In this document: positions 17,904-25,656 of the stretch, piece by piece | Position numbering within the stretch: position 1 is the first letter of the stretch | Layout of the letters: every line of letters begins with the position of its first letter | Assembly: GCA_022616415.1 (NCBI GenBank) | Contig: JAKEEU010000281.1 | Span: 1-60,739, forward strand | Source of the DNA: Candidatus Zhuqueibacterota bacterium | Lineage (GTDB): Bacteria > Zhuqueibacterota > Zhuqueibacteria > Zhuqueibacterales > Zhuqueibacteraceae | Reading direction: 5' to 3' | Length of the DNA: 60,739 nt | Notes under the pieces: generated by a model | The model's database searches: none | The model's input: only the letters and a program-made list of their open reading frames with translations | Told to the model about the DNA's origin: nothing | Program-made: the position numbers and the translations under genes

Positions 17904-18941
17904 ATGAAAGTGCGTGTCACCGCCCCCAAACTATTGATGCTTCTGATTGCGAGTGCGCTGCTCGTCTCCGCGTGCAGCAAGAAAAAGCAATATGCCCCAA
18001 TTGCGGAGTGGGAAAAATACAGCGACCCATTTTTCGGGCTTAGCTTCACGCATCCGAAAGGCTGGCACCTCACCGCTGAAGGCGGGCGCATCACCCTTAC
18101 GGCATCTTATGAAGCCGCGGAAAGATTCGTCGACCCCCGCGCCGAGGACAAGCGCGAAGACGACCTCGATATTCAAATCACCGTTTTCCACGAGCGCCCC
18201 GACTCGCTGCAACCGCTGGATGAGATCGTCAACACGTATACCAAGGAAAGATCGAGCGAGGGTTTCCTGGTGAAACCGACGGAAACGATTATCGTTGATA
18301 GCACGGACGCCAGAAAATTTTCGTATGCCGGAAACTACACTCAGAAGACCAAGCTCTCGACCACGCGGGTCTATATGTTTCGGGATTCGGTGCAATATTA
18401 TTTGGATTATTCCGCTTTCGATGATTTGTTCGAGCCTTACAGCGCCATCATGGACACGTTGATCGCTTCGATCAAGCTGCCGCGGCCGAAAGTGAAGGCG
18501 GCCGGTGTTGACGAGTCCCTGCCCTCGACGACGTTTACCGATTTCTCCAACAACTTTCTCAAAATTTCCCACCCGGACAATTTTGAAACCTCTTTTCCGG
18601 CGGTCAAGGGCGACATGAAATTCTCTCTGGAGCTCAAAGGTTATCGCCAGGATTGCACGGTTCGCATCGACATCTTTCCTGCCAAAGGTTTGACGGTCGA
18701 CAAAGTTTTCGAGCAGAATCAAAGCAAGTACGCCCGAGCCAGCAAAGGCGGCGAGGTGACGATTTCCGGCCAAAAAGCGCTTTATCTCAATTACTCGCCG
18801 GCCCGCGACATCGCCAGCCGCGCCTATTTTCTCGTCAAAGACGACCAGGTCTATCGCATCATCATGAACTACTACACGCCCATGCGGGGCGCTTTCCTGC
18901 CGGTGTTTGAGCAGACGGTGAAGTCGCTGAAGATCGGGTGA
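17904..18941 (+). CDS. lipoprotein with two PsbP-like halves
   Basis: A 345-residue lipoprotein: signal ending L-L-V-S-A-C. Two related halves follow, each opening with an aromatic segment and H-P: DPFFGLSFTHPKGWHL near the start and N-N-F-L-K-I-S-H-P-D-N-F in the middle. This resembles PsbP/MOG1-like or DUF1795-type folds and suggests an internal duplication. No catalytic motif is seen. GAGGAAGG precedes the ATG at 17904. It is the last gene of the ton-associated set before the terminator at 19016. Confidence 0.75.
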   Translation: MKVRVTAPKLLMLLIASALLVSACSKKKQYAPIAEWEKYSDPFFGLSFTHPKGWHLTAEGGRITLTASYEAAERFVDPRAEDKREDDLDIQITVFHERPDSLQPLDEIVNTYTKERSSEGFLVKPTETIIVDSTDARKFSYAGNYTQKTKLSTTRVYMFRDSVQYYLDYSAFDDLFEPYSAIMDTLIASIKLPRPKVKAAGVDESLPSTTFTDFSNNFLKISHPDNFETSFPAVKGDMKFSLELKGYRQDCTVRIDIFPAKGLTVDKVFEQNQSKYARASKGGEVTISGQKALYLNYSPARDIASRAYFLVKDDQVYRIIMNYYTPMRGAFLPVFEQTVKSLKIG

Positions 18942-18979
18942 GGTGAAACGTGAAGCGTAAAACGTAAAGCGTAAAATTT
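18942..18979. repeat. CGTAAAACGTAA-type repeat, second copy
   Basis: The units GTGAAACGTGAAGCGTAAAA and CGTAAAGCGTAAAA immediately follow the lipoprotein stop codon. They belong to the same degenerate family as 13603-13646 and 28401-28468. Confidence 0.5.
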
Positions 18980-19015
18980 GAGCGGCAGTTTGTCGCAGGC
19001 GGTTGAACTCCATTA

Positions 19016-19051
19016 CCAGCCGAGGCGTGTTGCGTCTCGGCTGGTTTGTTT
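19016..19051 (+). terminator. rho-independent terminator after the ton cluster
   Basis: A perfect nine-base inverted repeat, CCAGCCGAG ... CTCGGCTGG (19016-19024 and 19036-19044), is followed by TTTGTTT. The stem extends inward by a further CG pair. It lies 75 bases after the lipoprotein stop codon and so closes the preceding operon. Confidence 0.8.
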
Positions 19052-19285
19052 ATAGGCGTCGTTGGCTTTTTCTGCTCGTTCTGAATCCTTTCTTCTATCT
19101 TGTCTCCATCCTCCCCGCCTTGCGAAATGCAATACCTTCTAAAGATGTACGAAATTTTTGAGTTGGCGACTTTTTTGTTTGTGTTTGATAAGTCATCTTG
19201 TAATTTGCAATATTGGGAGATTGATTTATAGCAATCTTATATTAGTAAATTTTTTATTTTCAATATTATGTTAAAATTGTGTGGA

Positions 19286-19300
19286 TGGCATAATTATTGA
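19286..19300 (+). promoter_or_regulatory. promoter-like element upstream of second tonB
   Basis: TGGCATAATTATTGA has the GG-N10-GA layout seen at 11913-11927. It is followed 38 bases later by CTTGCTCGAGTAAG (19338-19351), matching the palindrome in the other leader. The paired spacing is the main evidence; the element alone is weak. Confidence 0.35.
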
Positions 19301-19391
19301 AAGCATAATAAGCAAGCCTTGGCTGTAAGAATGGGATCTTGCTCGAGTAAGGCAGCAACGAAATAAAAACTCAAATAAGCAAGGAGAACGT

Positions 19392-20123
19392 ATGTCTGAG
19401 CTCGTCCTTTCAATTGGTTTTCCGTATGGCGCGCCGGATCTCGAGCGCACATATCGCAAAAATCTGGCAAACGCTTTATTGCTTGGGATTGCCTTCGCGT
19501 ATAGCCTTGTCGGATGTTATTGGGGAGGTGTTTATTTTCTGAAGGATGGAAATTCTTCTCCACCTCTAATCAAGATGAAAATCGAGTACGTCAATCTGAG
19601 GCCGCCCCCTTCGATAGCTGGCACAAATGCGCCGCCGATCACGGTCGCGACACTGGCCGTGAAGCCGAGTACCGGTATTCCGGTGCCGGTACCCGACGCA
19701 GAAGTGAATTCAGAGCGAACTTTTGTGACACCCCAGGAAATGAACGCACTCGGCGAGACAAGCGGTGAGGGCACGAGGGTTATCGGCGGGGGGGAAAACA
19801 TTGAGGCGCCGATCCAAATTCAAGACGACAGCCCGCCGCCGAAGTTCGTCATCGTCGAGAAAACACCCGTCATCATCAAGCGTGTGCAACCCGTCTATCC
19901 CGAAATTGCTCGCAAGGCTGGGATCGAAGGCACCGTTTGGGTGGAACTGTGGATCACCAAGAAAGGAAAAGTAAAAAAGGGAGTCGTCATAAAGAGCACA
20001 TCCGATATCTTCAACCAGCCAACGCTTGACGCGGCCATGCAGTTCGTTTTCACACCGGCAATAATGCAGAACGGCCCGGTTGCAGTATGGGTTACGATGC
20101 CGTTCCATTACCGGTTGAAGTAG
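19392..20123 (+). CDS. tonB: TonB-family energy transducer, second copy
   Basis: A 243-residue paralogue of the TonB at 14195. It keeps the unusual N-terminus (IGFPYGAPDLERTYRKNL), one membrane helix (LLLGIAFAYSLVGCYWGGVY), a spacer with the same blocks (STGIPVPVPDAEVNSE) and the C-terminal domain (VQPVYPEIARKAGIEGTVWV). The duplication is recent enough to be obvious along the whole length. It is transcribed alone, behind its own promoter-like element, so it may serve a different receptor or condition. Confidence 0.93.
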   Translation: MSELVLSIGFPYGAPDLERTYRKNLANALLLGIAFAYSLVGCYWGGVYFLKDGNSSPPLIKMKIEYVNLRPPPSIAGTNAPPITVATLAVKPSTGIPVPVPDAEVNSERTFVTPQEMNALGETSGEGTRVIGGGENIEAPIQIQDDSPPPKFVIVEKTPVIIKRVQPVYPEIARKAGIEGTVWVELWITKKGKVKKGVVIKSTSDIFNQPTLDAAMQFVFTPAIMQNGPVAVWVTMPFHYRLK

Positions 20124-20265
20124 CTGAGAGAAGAAGGTTGCCAAAAAAACTGACCGGTCGCTAAAAATATTGCCTCGCCATTCTACACACTGAGCGGCCG
20201 GCCAGTGGCCTTTGAGTTGCCTCATGATCGAATGCTTCATATATGCGAACATGAAGTGCACGTTT

Positions 20266-20841
20266 TCACCCTCCAACCCTCTCCCTCGCCAACATCAACC
20301 CAATCACCGTCTTCGCATCCTCGATCTTCCCTTTTTCGAGCATTGCATAAACTTTCGTTACCGGCAATTCCATCACCCGAATATCCTCGTGCTCGGAGGC
20401 CAAACCGCCGCCAGCATTTTCTCTTCCGGCAACTTCGGCATAAAAAATATAAATGCGCTCGGACATGCCGCCCGGCGAGGGAAAGATGCGCGCGAGCAGC
20501 TTGAGGTTTTTCACTTTGTAGCCTGTTTCTTCCATGACCTCGCGCCGCACCACGGCTTGCGGTGTTTCTCCCCGCACCATCACGCCGGCAACCAGCTCGT
20601 AGAGCCAGCCGTTTTTCTTTTTCAACACGCGAAAGACCGGGTAGCGAAATTGACGGATCAAAATCAGCGTGTTGTTTTGGCGGTTGAACAAAACCACGGC
20701 GACGGCATCGCCACGCTCCATACATAAGCGGCGCACTTCCTTCGACATCGTGCCGTCAAATTTTTCAAAACGCAAGCGGGCGACGATGATTTTGAAGAAG
20801 TCTTTGTACGCCACCTGCTCTTCTGTTAATTCAACTTTCAT
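20266..20841 (-). CDS. NUDIX hydrolase (ADP-ribose/sugar-nucleotide pyrophosphatase type)
   Basis: A 191-residue NUDIX protein. The Nudix box is intact: G-V-M-V-R-G-E, seven residues, then REVMEETGY. The surrounding pattern (LILIRQFRYPVF, W-L-Y-E-L-V-A-G, F-P-S-P-G-G-M-S-E) is that of ADP-ribose or GDP-mannose pyrophosphatases. These enzymes split ADP-ribose-type nucleotides, which TIR enzymes produce from NAD+. Its ATG overlaps by four bases (ATGA) the stop of the upstream membrane-protein gene, which strongly suggests coexpression with the TIR operon. Confidence 0.9.
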   Translation of the reverse strand: MKVELTEEQVAYKDFFKIIVARLRFEKFDGTMSKEVRRLCMERGDAVAVVLFNRQNNTLILIRQFRYPVFRVLKKKNGWLYELVAGVMVRGETPQAVVRREVMEETGYKVKNLKLLARIFPSPGGMSERIYIFYAEVAGRENAGGGLASEHEDIRVMELPVTKVYAMLEKGKIEDAKTVIGLMLARERVGG

Positions 20842-21854
20842 GGCTGAGCCTCATTTTTAGCGGCTGATTTTTTATGATGGAGCGTCTCGAGTCGTTTCAT
20901 TCGCCTCTTGGTTTTTTCTTTTTTTCTGGTTGGCTCCTCCAGTAACCCCGTGTACATCGACATTTGAAAAAACAAATGATAAACACCCAACGCCAGGCCG
21001 ATCCACAAAGATTTTGCCGGAACAAATAGAGATTTACGGAGCGAATTGGTGTCGAGAAGAATATCAATATTCGGCAAGATTGTGCCGGCGAGCGCAATGG
21101 CGGCAGCATTCAGTATGCTGATCAACAACGCGGAAAAATAAAAGACAGTCATTTTTTTGGCAGCTTCCGGAATGCTTTTAATGTTCCAGCGAAAAACTTT
21201 GTCGGCCAAATTGGGGCGAAGATCGCAATTATCCATAAATAGCAGCTTGAGATGATTCATGGCGCGTGCGCTTTCACACCAAGCCTGCCGCAAACGCACT
21301 ACTTGCATAAAATACACCCAGCCAATGGCATTAAAAAGCAGGTTCATTCCCACCACAATCTCAAAACGATAAGGGAATTTGGCGCCACCTTCCTCACTCA
21401 ACATGAGCCCCAATCCAGCTAAGACCACACCAGCGGACAGCAAAAAATAGTTGACCATCGTGTGGCGGTCGTTCATGGCTTGCGATGCCGTCTCTTTTAC
21501 GTAGTCGAATTCATGCGCCAGAATCTCGGTAAAATTAAATTGAGCGTTTTTATTCTTGCGGGCAACGAACTGCAGTTTTGGCACCATGACGGCGGGTGAG
21601 CGTTCGCGATACCACCATTGCACAAAAGCTATAAAAAGCGTGACGATCAAAATGTACGTGGTCAACCAATAGAGATGTGGATAGATTAGCCCATAATCAA
21701 TCACAGACAAGGCCAAGGAAAGCGCGACAAAAAATCGTAGCTTGAATCGTATCCAAACGCGTTTGAGCTTCACCAACCACCAAAACAGTTTGACTGTCAT
21801 TCGCCGCCACAACGACTTGGGCTTCAGTCGTCGTCGGAACTGTTTGAAATTCAT
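20838..21854 (-). CDS. multi-span membrane protein, TIR-less paralogue
   Basis: A 338-residue protein homologous along its length to the N-terminal ~310 residues of the next gene upstream (shared YVKETA.QAMNDR, V-V-R-L-R-Q-A-W-C-E-S-A-R-A-M-N-H-L-K and AAKKMTVFYFSALLISIL). About six membrane helices are visible. It lacks the coiled-coil, zinc-ribbon and TIR parts, ending in a basic tail. It lies 13 bases after the TIR gene and overlaps the NUDIX gene by four bases. A role as pore or partner subunit of the TIR membrane protein is inference. Confidence 0.8.
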   Translation of the reverse strand: MNFKQFRRRLKPKSLWRRMTVKLFWWLVKLKRVWIRFKLRFFVALSLALSVIDYGLIYPHLYWLTTYILIVTLFIAFVQWWYRERSPAVMVPKLQFVARKNKNAQFNFTEILAHEFDYVKETASQAMNDRHTMVNYFLLSAGVVLAGLGLMLSEEGGAKFPYRFEIVVGMNLLFNAIGWVYFMQVVRLRQAWCESARAMNHLKLLFMDNCDLRPNLADKVFRWNIKSIPEAAKKMTVFYFSALLISILNAAAIALAGTILPNIDILLDTNSLRKSLFVPAKSLWIGLALGVYHLFFQMSMYTGLLEEPTRKKEKTKRRMKRLETLHHKKSAAKNEAQP

Positions 21855-21867
21855 TTACTCACCTCCG

Positions 21868-24120
21868 TCAGTTTTTGGAATAACGTTTGCGTAATATGCC
21901 CGATTCAAGCTCATCCAAAGCTTCGGGATCGTCAATATCCTCAGCAAAACGAACCCAATGTAATTGCTTGAGAAAGATTAGTTCTTGTGGGATGTCCTCG
22001 ACCCCCGGCAGCAAGACCGGAATGACAGGTATGCCCGCCTCAACACATCGGCTTATAAATGACCGCAACTCCAAAACTTGCCACTTTCCTAATCCCTTGG
22101 GGCCGATAAAGATAGCGGCGGATTTAACCTTTGGAATTGCCTGTTGGATGACTTCCTGAAACCACTCTCCTGGAAGGATTTGCTCTTTATCAAGCCATGG
22201 GTATAAGCCACGCTGTTTAAGCTTTTCAGCCACGGCTTCAACTTGGGGCTTGTCCTGATTGTTATGAGCCAGAAAAACGTCGAAATCACCGGTTGCGATC
22301 TTACCTTGCAGAGTGGCGGCAGCGGCTTCGCGTTCGCGGCGCTCATCGGCGGCACGATGCATTTCGGGCACGCGCGAAACAGTGATTCCGGTGATGCGTT
22401 CCTGGCGGTCAAGAAGCGAAACACGTTCACCACAAACGTTGCATTCGATCCAGTTAAAACCGCGTGCTCGTCGGCGATCCACTTGCAGGTCAGTAACCGG
22501 CGTTGTGCATTGGGAACAAACGAAAATACGCTGACGGTCGATGCTCCCCTGTAACGCTCTATCCTGGAGATGGGCGAGGACATAATCCTCGAAATGAAAG
22601 CGCGTTTCTTCGCTCGCTTCCCCGTCAAAGAATAGCGTCAATTCTCCGCCTCCATTTTCAATCTCACGCAACAAGATTCCATACGTACCACCCACTTTGG
22701 CCGTATACATGACGGCATTCTTCCAGATTTCCTTTTTCTTGAAAAGGCCGCTGTATGAGAGACGCACAGCCAACGTTGCATAGACATGTAGTAGAGACAC
22801 TTTGGGCATGCACTTAAATATTACTGCTTTTCCTGTTGGCTCGGACAAATCAGGGTGCTCGTGTGTAAATGCTGAGGGGAAGACCAAATGCAAACCCTCG
22901 TGCGCTGGCTCACGCAGAGCAATTTCATCTCGTAACAGATTTTCAACAGCCGCAACGAGGTACACATTCTCTTTTTCCCTGTCTTTGATGCGAATATCAT
23001 CCGGTATGGTGAAGCGCCCCGCCAACACGTCGTCTTCTGCAATGCTGCCCATACCATTCGGGTCATGTTTTGCCGCCTCGAGTATAGCTGAAGAGTAGGC
23101 TTTGAGCAATTCGGGCTGCTCGATGACGAAGTTGCCGAAATTGAGTCGTCGCTTTCGATCCAACAACTCCTCATATTCCATGTGCGCCTGAAACTGTTCG
23201 CGTAGTTCTTTGGTCTCGACGGAGGCTTCCCGAGATTTCTGGAATTCTTGGTACAAATCATCCTCTGTGGAAAGCAACCGTTCCTCCAATAAAGCGGAGT
23301 ACATGGACATTTGAAAAAACAAATGATATAACCCCAACCCAAATCCGATCAACGGATAAATTAAGGGGAGCCCTAAATTTTGGTGCACTATATCAGACTT
23401 ACGAAGCAGTTCGACGTTAGGCAAGATGGTACTGGCGAGCGCTATGGCAGCAGAGCTGAGAATGCTGATAAGTAATGCCGAAAAATAGAATACCGTCATT
23501 TTTTTCGCAGCCAATGGAATAGACTCGATATTCCAACGAAAAGCGCGTTTGGCTATATCCGGCGGATATTCGCAGTGTTTCACAAAAAATTGTTTAAGAT
23601 GGTTCATAGCGCGGGCGCTTTCACACCAAGCTTGCCGTAAGCGCACCACTTGCATAAAGCTTATCCAACCGACAGCGTTAAAAAGCAAGCTTACGGCGAT
23701 CAAACTCTCGAAACGATATGCAAACCTCGCACCACCCTCCTCTCTCAGCATGAACCACATGCCCAATAAAATTGCACCAGTGAACAACAAAAAATATTTA
23801 ACAATGATCTCTCGATCATTCATAGCCTGTGCTGCTGTTTCCTTCACATAATCAAATTCGCGCAACAGGATGTCTGAGAGATTAAATTGAGCAGCATAAT
23901 TTTTCGTAGGCAATAACTGAAGATTCGGAATGCTGAGAGTGCGTGGCGTCTCTTGATACCTTTTCTGAATGAACCCAATGAGAAGAGTAACAATCAAAAT
24001 ATACATCGTCACTTCATAGAGATGCGGATGGGCCAACCACATATCAAGGATTACGAATGAAAAGGCCAACGTAATGAAAATGGACAACCCGAACCGCTGC
24101 CACAACTTTTCGAGATTCAT
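21868..24120 (-). CDS. membrane-anchored TIR-domain protein
   Basis: A 750-residue protein in four parts. Residues 1-270 have about six membrane helices. Residues 275-325 are a coiled coil. Residues 325-530 form a domain I cannot name, followed by a zinc ribbon (C535-x-x-C538 ... C560-x-x-C563). Residues 610-745 are a TIR domain: FDVFLAHNNQDK, Y-P-W-L-D-K-E-Q-I-L-P-G, and GKWQVLELRSF with the candidate NAD+-cleaving glutamate E684. A zinc-ribbon/TIR tail like this occurs, as I recall, in bacterial STAND immune proteins, but here the NTPase is replaced by a membrane domain. It heads an operon with its TIR-less paralogue and a NUDIX gene. Confidence 0.85.
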   Translation of the reverse strand: MNLEKLWQRFGLSIFITLAFSFVILDMWLAHPHLYEVTMYILIVTLLIGFIQKRYQETPRTLSIPNLQLLPTKNYAAQFNLSDILLREFDYVKETAAQAMNDREIIVKYFLLFTGAILLGMWFMLREEGGARFAYRFESLIAVSLLFNAVGWISFMQVVRLRQAWCESARAMNHLKQFFVKHCEYPPDIAKRAFRWNIESIPLAAKKMTVFYFSALLISILSSAAIALASTILPNVELLRKSDIVHQNLGLPLIYPLIGFGLGLYHLFFQMSMYSALLEERLLSTEDDLYQEFQKSREASVETKELREQFQAHMEYEELLDRKRRLNFGNFVIEQPELLKAYSSAILEAAKHDPNGMGSIAEDDVLAGRFTIPDDIRIKDREKENVYLVAAVENLLRDEIALREPAHEGLHLVFPSAFTHEHPDLSEPTGKAVIFKCMPKVSLLHVYATLAVRLSYSGLFKKKEIWKNAVMYTAKVGGTYGILLREIENGGGELTLFFDGEASEETRFHFEDYVLAHLQDRALQGSIDRQRIFVCSQCTTPVTDLQVDRRRARGFNWIECNVCGERVSLLDRQERITGITVSRVPEMHRAADERREREAAAATLQGKIATGDFDVFLAHNNQDKPQVEAVAEKLKQRGLYPWLDKEQILPGEWFQEVIQQAIPKVKSAAIFIGPKGLGKWQVLELRSFISRCVEAGIPVIPVLLPGVEDIPQELIFLKQLHWVRFAEDIDDPEALDELESGILRKRYSKN

Positions 24121-24149
24121 GCACCCACCTTCTCAATTTTTTCACCAAC

Positions 24150-25466
24150 TTACTTTTCCAAATGCGCCGAAGCGTGCTCGGCGTTGTCGACATACACCAT
24201 CCCATCCTTCATCACAAAACTCACCTTCTCCATCACCGAAATATCTTGCAACGGATCGCCCGGCACCGCGATGATGTCCGCAAGTTTGCCGGCTTCGATG
24301 CTGCCGAGATTCGCTTCCTGATCGAGCAAATCCGCTGCAACAGTCGTCGCCGCTTTGAGCGCTTGCATCGGCGACATGCCGGCATTCACCATCAGCTTCA
24401 GCTCGCCGGCCTGGTTCATCGTCCACGGAAAGCCGCCGGCATCGGTGCCCATGGCGATTTTCACACCGGCCTTCGCGGCCTTGCCGACGGCGGCGCGGAG
24501 CATCGGCAGCATCTTCGTCCAAATCTCTGCTCCGGCGGCAGCGCGGCCTGGCGCGACATATTCTGTCACCAGCATCGTCGGGCACCAGAACGTTCCCTGC
24601 CGCACCGCTTGCGCAATCAGCGCATCGTCGAAGCCGTCGCCATGCTCGATGGAATCGCAGCCGGAATCGAGCGCCATTTTGATGCCGTTGCGGCCGATCG
24701 CATGCGCTGCCACTTTCTTGCCGAGACGATGCGTTTCATCGACGATGGCTTTGATCTCCTCCGGCGTCCAGTTCGGTTGGCTCGAAAGCCCGCCGTCTTT
24801 GTCGATATAGTAACGCCGGTCACAATAAATCTTGATCCAATCCGCGCCGTTGGCAATTTGCTCGCGCACCGCCTGCCGGCAATTGTCCGGGCCGTCGACG
24901 ATCTGCACGCCTTTCGGAAGATTCAACTCCCACGCGTACCCGCTTGGCCCATACGCGCCGGTCGGCGCCATCGCCCGCGTCGAAACCCACAGCCGCGGCC
25001 CGGGAATGATGCCATTGTTGATCGCTTTCTTGACATCGACGTCTGCGTACATCGCGCCTTCGGTTTCCACATCGCGCATCGAGGTGATGCCGTTCATCAA
25101 CGCCGTGCGTACCGCGGCCACGGCGCGAATGGTGCGATACGGAATCGACTCTTTGTAGATTTGTTCTTCATACTCCGCTGACGTAATATCGCCTTGCAGG
25201 AGAATATGCGTGTGCGCATCGATAAGCCCCGGCAGTACCGTGGCGTTGCGCAGGTCGATGGCTTGCGCGCCGGCAGGAATTTTGACATTTTTCCCCACCT
25301 CGACGATGCGATTGCCTTTCACCAAAATCGTGACGCCGCTGTGTGCCATGTCGCTCTTTCCGTCGATCAATTTGCCGGCTTGGATGGCGATGATGCGTTC
25401 CTGTGCTGAGAGCGTTGATGCTATCGCGATAAGTCCAAGCGTTGTGAACTTGATGATTTTCTTCAT
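24150..25466 (-). CDS. exported metal-dependent amidohydrolase
   Basis: A 438-residue amidohydrolase (imidazolonepropionase/prolidase-like subgroup) with a signal peptide (KFTTLGLIAIASTLSAQ). The metal motifs are present: V-L-P-G-L-I-D-A-H-T-H, the bridging region around WIKIYCD, A-A-H-A-I-G, S-I-E-H-G and the late aspartate in M-G-T-D-A-G. Relatives hydrolyse peptides, lactams or xenobiotic amides; the substrate cannot be read from the sequence. GGAGGAG precedes the start. It lies just upstream of the TIR gene on the same strand but is probably unrelated to it. Confidence 0.9.
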   Translation of the reverse strand: MKKIIKFTTLGLIAIASTLSAQERIIAIQAGKLIDGKSDMAHSGVTILVKGNRIVEVGKNVKIPAGAQAIDLRNATVLPGLIDAHTHILLQGDITSAEYEEQIYKESIPYRTIRAVAAVRTALMNGITSMRDVETEGAMYADVDVKKAINNGIIPGPRLWVSTRAMAPTGAYGPSGYAWELNLPKGVQIVDGPDNCRQAVREQIANGADWIKIYCDRRYYIDKDGGLSSQPNWTPEEIKAIVDETHRLGKKVAAHAIGRNGIKMALDSGCDSIEHGDGFDDALIAQAVRQGTFWCPTMLVTEYVAPGRAAAGAEIWTKMLPMLRAAVGKAAKAGVKIAMGTDAGGFPWTMNQAGELKLMVNAGMSPMQALKAATTVAADLLDQEANLGSIEAGKLADIIAVPGDPLQDISVMEKVSFVMKDGMVYVDNAEHASAHLEK

Positions 25467-25606
25467 TTCTCTCCTCCGTTGCTTAGAAGCCTAGCGAATT
25501 AGTCGCGCGGCAATGATTTAATACACGATACAACATGATAAATGTTTTTGAAAAGTGTAAGCTTGTACACTATTTTTGTAAGAAAATTCCTTTTTATCCT
25601 TCAGTT

Positions 25607-25656
25607 ATCCATCATAATCTATCACAATCCTATCATAATCTATCATAATCCCATCA
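25607..25656. repeat. tandem repeat of TATCATAATC units
   Basis: About five degenerate 10-11-base units (ATCATAATC, TATCACAATCC, TATCATAATC, TATCATAATCC, CATCACAAG) lie head to tail directly after the stop codon of the AlbA_2 gene. No spacer-like unique sequence separates them. Confidence 0.6.

Larger units (their letters stand above)
18980..19391. other. intergenic region before the second tonB
   Basis: Part of the 450-base gap between the lipoprotein gene and tonB2. It holds the terminator at 19016, then an A+T-rich stretch with no credible frame, and the promoter-like GG-N10-GA and CTCGAG elements listed separately. AAGGAG precedes the tonB2 start. Confidence 0.55.

Noticed and set aside
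25607..25656. Possible CRISPR array
   Set aside because: Units are 10-11 bases, contiguous and degenerate, with no spacers and no cas genes.
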